DNA of 64,000 nt. Source: Liolophura sinensis (lineage: Eukaryota; Mollusca; Polyplacophora; Chitonida; Chitonidae). The position numbers were made by a program, and so were the translations under genes. The notes beneath the pieces were generated by a model that was given only the letters and a program-made list of their open reading frames with translations, was not told the origin of the DNA and searched no databases. Positions 27,901-39,900 of the stretch are shown piece after piece (positions within the stretch are counted from its first letter, which is position 1; each line of letters starts with the position of its first letter). The stretch is taken from positions 50,438,046 to 50,502,045 of the forward strand of contig NC_088302.1 of the NCBI RefSeq assembly GCF_032854445.1, written 5' to 3'.

Positions 27901-30900
27901 GGTTTTGAATTGCCCTAATTCGTCAACCTTTTATATCTACCTGTAATAAGGTAAGATAAACTTATTTTGGTTCAGTGATTTAACGTGTTGTTTGCTTAAA
28001 GCACTTATAAAAGGGTGACCTTAAATCTAGCATGCACATGAGTAATGGGATTATTGCACCAAGGTAAAAAAAATGTTTTTGGCTGGTTAAGTGAACTTCA
28101 GAGCCTCACAAAAAGTACAACTTGTTTATTTAGAATTATGGTAATGGAATTGCTCAACCCTTTCTACATTTACAGTTACGTTCTGTATTTGTTGATTTTG
28201 ATGAAATTCCAAAATGTACACAATTTTCAAAGTAGTTTCTGCTTCAAAAATAAATATTAGGAATGTTGAGCTGAAGTATTATAGACAGGGTGCGCACAGT
28301 CCTTGAAACTTGAAGTGCTGGAAAAATACAATTTCATTTTCAAGTACTTGAAAGTCCTTAAAAAAGACAAATACTCCTGGAAACTCTTAGTTTGTCCCGA
28401 ACTTAAATATTGTCTGCTGACCGCCAAGTCTGTATATTGGGAGCTTAATTTTCGGGAGCTCGCCGATAATTCTCCCATAATCAGGGCTACCGCTGGCGCT
28501 CGCCATTGTCGCAAATTTAGAACAATTTTTTGAAAAGGCGATAAAATTTGAAAAATGCAAATGTTTTTGGTTACAAATTTATTTACTTAAGAAAAAATAT
28601 AAAAGTTATACAAAATCTACCATGAGAGTTTTCTGGGGTTTTTAGCACATTTTCGCAATTTTACTAATGAAAATAATCCACTTACTTTCATTTCAAACGG
28701 CCTCATCTCGGCCAAACAACAACATATTTGTATGGTCATTACTAGACAGAAATGTACAAAGGGGGTTAGCATTGTTGCAAGTTGACTTACATTAAATAAC
28801 GCTTGAAATAATTTTTGTTAAATAACGAATGAGAATCATGGCATTTTGGGGAATGCCTTTCATCACCAATTGTAAAAAAGAAAAAATTATCAAGGGAAAT
28901 AAATCAAGGTAGAGTTACACCTGTAAATGAAGTTACCTCCTATGAAAAATTTAAACTTTTTCACTTAATAAACTACTTTTTGGGGGATCCGAAGTAAATT
29001 AAATGTTTCAGAATATGTGCCGATACATAAATGTGTACGCCGTCTGGTTTTCTCCTGTCAGACTGTGTTACTCAAATGTACTGATCATAATGTTACAGTT
29101 AAATAAACTGAAGTTACAAATTAATTTCGTAACACATTTTTCAGATCGAGGAAATGACATTTTACTAGGATCCTTCAGATAGGTTGAAAAAAGGATTGAT
29201 TTTTTTTTTCATAAGACAAAAACATGCTGCCAAGCATTGGTCCATTATTTTGAGGGCAATTGTTCTAAATGTAATGTTTGATAAACTCCAGATAAAGCTG
29301 GAAGAGACCAAACTGATTCTAGCAGCTATACCAAGGCAGATAAAAATGAATTACAGAAGTAGACCTACAAGAGTCGTGGCCACTAAGGAAGTATGGCTGA
29401 AGAAAAATAGTGTTTACTACAAAATCTGATGAGTGGCTAAAGTGACTGGCTAAAAAAAATTACTGACCCAGAGGAAGCCCTGCATAATGATATATGGTGT
29501 TCATTTTTTTTACTGAGCCAAGGCCCGGTCAAAGGATGTGTCGCATTACAGAGGTGAAGGGCAGATATTTCTTGCAGAAGCAAGCATACTATTCAATATA
29601 CATGCATGCAAATTAAAGCGTCTATAATTCAGATTTAAAATATAGTCTGTAATTTGCACCATGGTATGTTTAAACTAGCCTTGAAAATGACCAAAAAACT
29701 CCTTGAAAGCTCTTTGAATAGATAATAGGTAATGTATGAACCCTGATAGATAATTATTCACTGTTAATGGAACCAAATAATACATGAATGGAAAGTTTAA
29801 AACTTTAAATCAAAATGTAGTTGTATCCTTGTAATGTAAACTTGATATATAATGTCCAGTTGGACATCGTACACAATGTATGCAAAAAAAAAATTCCGAG
29901 TCACAATGGCTAAACTGTCAATTCTTAGGAGAAAAAAAATCTGTTTTCTAAAATTGTGTTGTGTGTGATTTTGGTTTGTGAGATGACTGTTTTAGGTCTG
30001 AGCGGTACAAAACTTCTGAGGGAGAGGTGGTCAGATGCCAGCTGGGTGGACAGAACATACTTCCACAGTGAAGTTCCTGAGGTGTTAGCTGAACCACATG
30101 TAGTTTACATGGATAAAGATGTGGCATGGGCCTGGGGCTTTGGCCCTCAAGCCTCCACTACTGCAGGATACATCTGTAAACAACTGGACAATTGTGAGTA
30201 CAGGGATAACTCTCCTGGAAACTAAGAAATCTTGATTTAATGTTTGTAAGTTTCAGACACGTTCAAATTAGCCAAGGGCTTCTTTCGCTGGCAGGTCAAA
30301 TAACAAGTAGCAAGATAGGAAAACATGTGTACATGTAGAGATAATAACCACAGCTGCATTATTCTCGCAATATCACAATCCAGAGTGTATATTCTTTACA
30401 CTTTTAAAAAACCTCTGAAGCGATACACCTTGCTTGTTACAGCTAAATGGCGGTTGTACCTGACGTATACAAATGTTACCTGACTTAGACTATACAGGCA
30501 GTATCACAGTCTGAGAAATCAAAGCAGATTGCTCTTTTCAACAATTAAACAAATCTTTTGTCCTGGGGTGACATACAACAGCACCCACCTGGTATACCCA
30601 ATTTCACAGGGCCCAATTTGTCACACACTTGCAGAATTTAGCAAAATCAAAATATATGAACTGTCAATCCCTTTTGGTCCAAATTGTACAAAACAGAGAT
30701 TGTCACGTTATATTTTGACTTGTCACTTAGTGAGAACATGGCTAAAGTTCAAACCCATCATGGGTCATCGCTAAAATTAAAAATTGATATTATTGGTATT
30801 TGGCTTGCCTGACACACAAAAGGAATGGAGTAGGCCAAATAATGTCCAGTATACCGTGAAAAGTCGGAGTGTTGTGTGTGAATCTTGGCATAGTATTCCA

Positions 30901-33900
30901 CTGATGTGGCACAATAAATATGTCAGCATTGGGTTCAACCTAGTCATCTTATGGCTGACATAGTGTACAAATGTTCAATCATTCAATCAATCACAAGAAT
31001 GATATTATTTGGTCACAATTTCCAGATTATTGAAGATTTGAGAAAAATGTGATTTTTGAAATTTTCATTCCAAACAGGACATGATGTGATAGAGAAAAAC
31101 AGAATTCAATCTTTCATATGAGATACCAATAATGTTTAATTATGTTGAAGAAGAATTTCATGGTTCAAGTTGTGCAGATTTTGTTGATATCAATACTGAC
31201 ATAGAAAAGCATGTGACTGCCAGGTCTATGCCCATCTCTTAACTCCTTTCCAGTGTGATGTTGTTGTTGTAGATTGTGCCGTCCCTCAGCTGGCTGGACC
31301 TTTCCCTCCCTATTACACCATCACCTCCTCCTCCGGGACAGCCGATGACATCATACTTAGCTCCCCGGACATGAACGCCTTCCTTCATGATGATAACACC
31401 GGGGAATCCCCAGTTTGGGTAAAGGTAAACATACTAGTCCTCACTTCTTACCATACTGCACTTTCCTGAATACATAACAAAAATTTGGTATTTTTATTTG
31501 TTATTCTCCCTGTGAGGAATCCCAAGTTAGGGTAAAGGTAAATATACTAGTCCTCACTTCTTACCATACTGCACTTTCCTGAATACATACCAAAAATTTG
31601 GTATTTTTATTTGTTATTTTCCCTGTGGGGAATCCCAAGTTAGGGTAAAGGTAAACATACTGGTCTTCACTTCTTACCATACTGCACTTCCCTGAATACA
31701 TAGCAAAAGGTAACCACTGGGGGAATATCCTGTCTGGGTAAAAGTAAGCACTGGTCTGTGGGGAATGTGCTGTCTGGGTAAAGGTAACCGCTGGTCTGTG
31801 TGGGTAAAGGTAAGCACTGGTCTGTGGGGAATGTGCTGTCTGGGTAAAGGTAACCACTGGTCTGTGGGGAATGTCCTGTCTGGTTAAAAGTAACCAGTGA
31901 TCTGTGAAGAATATCCTGTCTGGGTAAAGGAAACCACTGGTCTGTGGGGGATGTCCTGTCTGGGCAGACGAAACCACCGATCTGTGGGGAATGTCCTGTC
32001 TGGGTAAAGGAAACCACTGGTCTTCGGGGAATGCCCTGTGTGGGCAAAGGTAACCACTGGTCTGTGGGGAATGTCCTGTCTGGTTAAAAGTAACACTGAT
32101 CTGTGAAGAATATCCTGTCTGGGTAAAGGTAACCGCTGATTTGTGAGGGAATGTCTTGTCTGGGTAAAAGTAATCACTGGTCTGTGGGGAATGTCCTGTC
32201 TGGGCAAAGGAAACCACTGGTCTGTGGGGGATGTCCTGTCTGGGTGAAGGTAACCACTGGTCTGTGGGGAATATCCTGTCTGGGTAAAGGTAACCACTGG
32301 CCTGTGGGGAATATCTTGTCTGGGTGAAGATAACCACTGGTGTGTGGAGAATATCCTGTCTGGGTAAAGGTAACCACTGGTGTGTGGGGAATGTCCTGTC
32401 TTGGTAAAGGTAATCACTGGTCTGTGGGGAATATTCTGTCTTGGTAAAGGTAACCACTGGTGTGTGGGGAATGTGCTATGTGGGCAAAGGTAACCACTGG
32501 TCTGTGAGGAATGTCCTGTCTGGGCAAAGGTAACCGCTGGTCTGTGGGGAATGTCCTGTCTTGTTAAATTATACAGGATTTTTGTTGAAGCTTCTGGTGT
32601 GTTTTCCTATAGGTACTGTAATGCTGGCCGCCGTGAAATATTCTTGAGTACAGCATAAAACACCAAGCAAATAAAATAAATACTTCACATCAGTCTTTCC
32701 TTGAAGCCAATAATTTTTTTTACACCACAGCTGTTAATTTAAGCTGATTGCTGGCTTTCTTTTTTCAGGTAGCTTTTCAGGACGAGTTGACCATCACAGG
32801 GTTTATTTTCAGCTCCGGGAATGAGGCTGGAGTCCAGTCTTTTTGGCTATTTTATAGCACTGATGATGTTGGTTACCACCCAGTCCTGGATAAGTTGGGA
32901 GAAAATCAACAGGTATGTCACCCACCCAAACTAATACCTAAAAAGGTTTTGTAGGTGTTTGTACACAGATTGACACTCCAAATAATTTCTCATTTCCTGT
33001 AGAAAGAAAATATTTTGCACTTTTTATTTAGTCTGTAAACTGACATAGATGTTGTGGAAGATCAAGAAAAAAGTCCCAATTATTTGTAGTCAGAGAGGCA
33101 CAAAGTTTCATTCCCTACCATTTCTTTATCTTAACGGACAGTAAAAACTGGAGATTGCTCAGGAAATTGGACATGTTGATAATACGTAAACCTCAGACGT
33201 AATTGGATGCCTGTTACAATGTCACCTGTGGAAATCAAAGTTGTGATAATCATGAAATTGATTGAAATGTTCAAACTAAGTGCACTTCTTACATAACAGA
33301 AAAAGCAGCCTGTGGACGTCCCTGGGCTTCCCCTGGGCTCTGCTTGGTTTCCTCCCACCATAATGCTGGCCGACGTCGTATAAATGAAATATTCTTGAGT
33401 ACGGCGCAAAACACCAATGAAATAAATAAATAAAACAGAACAGAAAATCAGTGATTATGGTAAAGGTACTTGTTACAGAAGGAGTCCAGGCATTATTAAT
33501 GGTTATAGTACAGAAAGAGTATATGCAGCTTTAGTGCAGTGTATTGTATATTTTTGGTATTTTAGTGAAGTAAGTGGGTAAGTAGTCTCTTTTGAATAAT
33601 GAGCGTACGAAAGTCATGAGCGTACTTTACATGAATGTATTTGTCAATAACATTGTTTTGTTAAGTAATTGTTTTAGAAGACATAACTATAGTTTCTCTT
33701 AGGAATTTTATCAGCTCATAGGTATCATTACAGTCAATGACATAAAATTTTTACAGTGTATCAGTTGTACATCTTTCCGGATTCTGAGGCTTGATCTTAG
33801 AAATATGGTTTGACGGTTAAGGGACTGTTGGATGATATCCTGTGAGAGATATGTAAATTTCAGTACCTGAATTAATTTTTTGTAAATTTTAGGTTATTTA

Positions 33901-36900
33901 CCTTACTTTGTTTAGGTATTCACCCTAGGTCGTCCCCCCTCTGGTTTGGCATATTTCTGGATTATACCAATTGTAGCATCTTACCTACGACTGGAGTATA
34001 ACAGGCCAGGTCAAAATAGCCTGAGGAAAGGGATCGCCATGGAGGTGCTGGGATGCCCTGTGGCTGCTGGTGGTAAGATCAGTGGCTGATATTCTACATC
34101 TGAGATACATTTGTGTGATACAGTGTAGAGATGGAGGTGCTGGGATGCTCTGTGGACGATATCATGCATCTGAGATACATTTGTGTGATACAGTGCAGAT
34201 ATTGAGGTGCTGGGATGTTCTGTGACTGCTGGTGGTAAGACTAAGGGCCGATATACATCTGAGATACATTTGTGTGATACAGTGTAGAGACGGAGGTGCT
34301 GAGATTCCTTGTGGCTGCTGGAGGTAAGACTAATGGCTGATATCCTACATCTAAGACACATTTGTGTTATACAGTGTAGAGATGGAGGTGCTGGGATGCC
34401 CTGTGACTGATGGTGGTAAGATTATTGGCTGATATCATACTTCCAAGATACATTTGTGTGATACAGTGTAGATATGGAGGTGCTGAGATTCCCTGTGACT
34501 GATGGTGGTAAGATTATTGGCTGTTATCATACTTCCGAGATACATTTGTGTGATACAGTGAAGAGACGGAGGTACTGGGATGCCCTGTGACTGATGTTGG
34601 TAAGATTATTGGCTGATATCATACATCTGAGGTACATTTGTGTGATACAGCGTAGAGATGGAGGTGCTGGGATGCCCTGTGACCGATGGTGGTTACATTT
34701 GTGACTGATATCATATTTCTAAGATTCATGTTGGTGTAACAGGGTAGATATGGAGTGTGGTATGTCCTGCAGCTGCTAGTGATAAGATTTTACTCCCCAA
34801 GAAGAAAGCTGAGAAGCTTATTTCTAAGTTAGCATACATCCTAAACAGTAGGTTAACAAATTAAGAAAACAAATGTTTGATGTGTCCTTTAACAAATCCT
34901 TTGACAGAGATGAAAGTGAAATAATACTCTTTAGTGATTTGACCTTAACACTTGTGTGCTAGTCCAAGGCAAGTGGAACTGTCATTGGCATGATTAGGCG
35001 AGCTAAACAGAAATAGGTTTGACTGACCTTTGATTTCTCAACAGCTTGGCTCAGTTAACAGTGTCTGTACCCACATGTATAAACAATAATTTAGAGAGTA
35101 TGGCTTTGGCTCAATTCTTTTCATTCACATGAAAACAAATTGTCGAACAGTTTGATCATATTTTCTTTCATTCAGCTGAACTGTCCAATGTGAAGCAGGA
35201 CCAGTATATATCTTAGAACACTGCTCAGTGACATGTTGTAGTTACAGTAATTTCAACTCCTGTGACTTGTAAACAGACACACTTGGAAATGTGTGAAGTG
35301 AGATGGTTGATGGATCAGTCTTTCATGTGAAGGAGGACAGGTGCCATGTATTCCAGCAATCTGCTGTCCCACAGAACTTCACTTCGAACATACACGTTCT
35401 TGAATTACCCTAAATGACGATAAATTTTGTCCATGACTAACTTGCCCATTTTACCTCATTCTGAGAACTCTGTTGACTTTGGAAAGGTGTTTTGAGGTTT
35501 ACATGGAACATGGGACGATATTCTACTAGAAAATTGTAAGTTTCAGCACCAAAAATAATATTTTGTGACATTTATTTACTTGTTAAAATGCACATTTGGC
35601 GAACGAAATTTAGGGTAACATATTTTGCTGATGTTTCAGTGTCGACGTCTCACTACTGTGACTCGGGTGCCGAGTACCTGAGGAGGTTCCCTGATCATGA
35701 CCGGGAATTCCAGTGCCACCGCTATTGTCAGGGCTATTCTGTAGACAACACTGTCACCTGTGCTGACAGCTATATGTGCAAGATCAATTTTTGTCCCAAA
35801 TTAAGTGATTGTTACGAGAATCATGTCGGCCTTAACTGTGTGTGTGAACCAGGTTTTACGGGACCGTTGTGTGACCAAGGTACGCTTAGTTTAGTTGTGT
35901 GATAGATTACTACCATGTGTTTTATAGCATGGAAAGGTAATACCATGGGGTTTCTGTATGAAAGCTGAGGGAATATTTTCAGCTTTATTGTATGAAAGCT
36001 GGAGCAAGGTAGTAAGCTTTATTGTATGAAAGATGGGGCAGTGTTGTGAGCTTTATTACATGGAAGATGGAGCAGTATTGTAAGCTTTCTGGTATGAGAG
36101 CTGGAGCCAAATTGTAAACTTTATTGTGTGAAAGCTGGAGCAATATTGTAAGCTTTTTTGTATGAGAAATGGAGCCATGTTGTGTACTTTATTGTGTGAA
36201 AGATGAAGCAATATTGTGAAGTTTTATTGCATGAAAGATAGAGCAATATTGTAATTGTGATTTGAGAAATTAGTTCCATTGTCTTCTGTAACGAGGACAC
36301 GTTCATGTTGTAGTGATCCTTCGTGGGGTCCAGCTGATTGCTTCCTCTCCCGTTGGATACAACACTGACGATCTCTACATCGCTCTCTTCATGGAGGCTA
36401 GTCCAGAGGACACTGTCATTTACATGGACTTTGGCGACGATTTCTACATCGAAGTACGCTACAAACACCTGGCCACTGTGAACGACATTGCCACTGAACA
36501 TCCTACCTACAATTTGACCTTCCTCGACTCGTACAGTCTCGACGGACACATCGGATATGTGGTGCCATACCGCTTCTCCTACATGGGTTTATATAACTTG
36601 TCAGCAGTGGCAACTTCGCACTACCACACCTATGCTCTTTACTTTGAAGTGGCAGTCATCACTGATAATGCCTGTCCTACAAGTCTGGCCGTCAGTAGTT
36701 TACAACCCAGTTACCTGGACAGAAAAGTGTACCTGGACTCAGTGGACATCAGATTTCTGGTAAGGTAGCAAATGATCTTGTTGCAGTGGTATAGTACAAA
36801 GACATGCTCAAGTCCAGCTTCTTAATATGGGTGCCTTTTGAGCCCCATAAATTATGCTGTAATTAAGAAATTGTTTAGATACATTTTGCATAGAGCTTAA

Positions 36901-39900
36901 TAACAAAACATATTGTGTCAGAAAAAAGTAGTATTAAATCACATTTTCATCATCAAATTTTAGTTGAAAAATCACATACACAAAAAAAAGTAATATCTGT
37001 ACTGTCTTAATTCATGCTTTTGTGATCTTTTGAAAAAGGTTTTTGAACACAAAGAATGTAGGGAATGTTAGCAGACAACTGCATCAGTATTTGTAATAGC
37101 ACAGTGTTTGTACAGCAGTCTACAATTATCCTTGGGACATCTGATTATATGAATGAACTTTGGCTATGATGATTTCTATTGTGTGGATTCTTTGTGTACA
37201 CAGTACGCTGTTGTATGAATCTTTCACCTGGCTGAAGTAGTAATTGTTGAGTAAATAGCCTGCATTATCCTTGAATTATCTCCCCTTAATTTGTGTTGTT
37301 GATAGTTGCCATTAAATTATTTTCCTTTTGATCAAGTGCCAAAGTGGCCACCAAGTCTCATAGAAATATGTTAATGAATTGTTAAAGTAGCCAAAAAAAA
37401 ATCATTTTTGTTTCCAACATGACCTCTATGACAAACATAAAACCTGAATTATTGTTTGCAGAGTGATGTCAATATAGCATGCAGAGCTAAGAATGTACTG
37501 TCTAAGGAGTGGGATTGGAGGGTATACTTCCTGACGGAGTTCCTCCCACAGCCCGATCCTCACAACCGTGTTATCTTCACGTCCAGGACGGCCACGGACG
37601 AGTCCAGTCTGGTGATACTCCCCAAAATGCTACCCCCGGGGCTGTACAAAGTTGAGGCTCATCTCCACTTAAACATTACCCCTGGAGATGTGGAAGTTAA
37701 AGCTAGTGCTTCTGTATGTATGATCTGTGTCCAAACTGCTGAGGGTACAACTTACTTTATCTTGAATCTTTATGAGAAGGTGGTTCCAAAAACAACTTGA
37801 AATATTTTTTCTTGCTAAATGAGACAAATTCTCAGCCTGAAAAAAAAAAGGAATAAAAATATGATAGTTCAGCTTTTCATGTAATCTGCTTATGATGTGG
37901 GAACTAGATCTTCCTTATGATGTGAGAAGATCTAGTTACTGAGTGAGGGAAATGGGTTGTGGCCAACTAGTTAAGGATGGTTGTGTTTCAACTATGACAC
38001 ACAGGGTATAGGTTCAACCCCAGACTAGGACAGAGAAGTTGTGAATTCCCACGGTGTCATTGTTAGTGTTGCCATCCTGGATGATAAGTAGTTGATGGTG
38101 CTCGTATTGCCATCTGCAGTCGGACAATGTCAGAGACTGAAAGGTCAGGCCATGCACTGTTACTTGTCAACTTTAGTGCACACACATGTACTTTACTTCC
38201 TCAAGGCTCAGGACAAGTATTGGTACTTGCAAATCTTAATATATTTACTGTACTTTCTCAAGGGTTCAGGCCAAGCACTGGTCTGCCCACTGTCCATGCG
38301 TCATGATTGGATTAATTGTAATTGCATCTGGTGTCATTAATATGACATTGCAGTGAGGTAGCACTGTAAATATGGGTCATTGACCATTGTATGTATGCCT
38401 AGTTCTAAGCACCCAGTGTATAGCTTCAGTCTGTTTTATGTTGTTCACAGGGGTACATAGTTGTGATTGAGCCGGCAGTGCATGTAGCCATTGTTGGGGG
38501 AACATTTCGTAGAGTTTCTCAAGGTCGTGTTCTCAAGCTGGAAGCCGTTGTGTCCTCTTTCTTCCCACCTGAAGTACTTCCCTCGTCTATCGAAGACAGG
38601 TATTTGTCTTGGGGTTGTTTAGGGCAACCGGTTTGGTGTAAACTGACATAAAACTGGCTTGTATTAAGGAGTATACTCAAGATGCATGAGCAATTATCAT
38701 TGATGTTAAATAACAATAAGGTCTGTCAGCAACCTGCGGATGGTTGTGGGTTTCCCCTGGGCTCTGCTCGGTTTCCTCCCACCATAATGCTGGTCGCCGT
38801 CGTATAAGTGAAATATTGTTGAGAATGGCGTAAAACATCAATCAAATAAATAAATAAATAAATAAATAGATAACAATACTCTAGACATAGGTTATACTGA
38901 TAGACATTGGGATAATGTGTTCTTCAGCCCTGATTCCTTCGTACTTAAAATTTACGACTATGATATGTGCAATTTAAAAGACAAGACAACAAATAATACA
39001 GCCTTTATTATTTTTGAAGAGGGGTGGAAACAGACCTAAATGTGAATACCTAATAATTCTTACAAGGCCATGGAAATGTGTCGTGTCACTCGCACCTCCT
39101 GCACACATGGCTAAAAGGCCATGGAAATGTGTCGTGTCACCTCCTGCACACATGGCTAAAAGGCCATGGAAATGTGTCGCGTCACTCGCACCTCCTGCAC
39201 ACATGGCTAAAAGGCAAGGCAAGGTTTGACAGCTTTGTTCTCAGCCTGAGATTATAGAAATAACTCACTCTGCCCTACCCGTGGTTAAAACAGATAACAT
39301 GGCGTTGCTTTCGATCGTGCACGATATTTCTTACTTTGAACTGCGATATCTTGATGGAGGAACATCACAAGAATAGAAAGTTTTGCTCTTTAAACTTCCT
39401 GTTAAGATTTTCTAAAGATGCAGTTAAAACAGATAAATTTACTAGTTGTTTTTAATTCTGGATGAAAACAGGTGATGCTCAAACAGCATCAACAGGAAAG
39501 GCCAAATATTGGTAAGCCTTCTGTCAGTACACTGTGACTGGTGGATGTCAGATAGTGAGCACCACTGTATGTTGGCATTAAGATCAGCATTCCTCATTAA
39601 TGTTGTTTTTTGTAACTATGGCCACCTATAGAACACACATAGCCATTCATCAGTAGCGATTTATATATCAAACACCGAGGAAGTCTTTTACCTCATAGCT
39701 GAATATTTTGCTCAGCAGTTTCACAGAGTTGCAATTGCCTCCCATAGTACAGTGTCAAATGCCATTCACGATTTGCATATCAAGATCTCTGCGATAAAGT
39801 TGTGCACTAAATGTAACTCCCCACAGTGTCTCTTTAACACCACAATGATTTACAACTCCATAACATATGAAGACACTGCTCTGCAATCCTTGCTCATACG

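Noticed and set aside
31561-32457. Minus-strand open frames up to 298 codons with YPDRTFPTDQW-type repeats
   Set aside because: Product of the 40-bp array in intron 13, antisense to the gene and in several phases.
34011-34361. 116-codon minus-strand frame
   Set aside because: Lies in the exon 15-derived repeat and in antisense exon 15.
36121-36549. 142-codon minus-strand frame
   Set aside because: Shadow of exon 17, which has domain support and correct splice phases.
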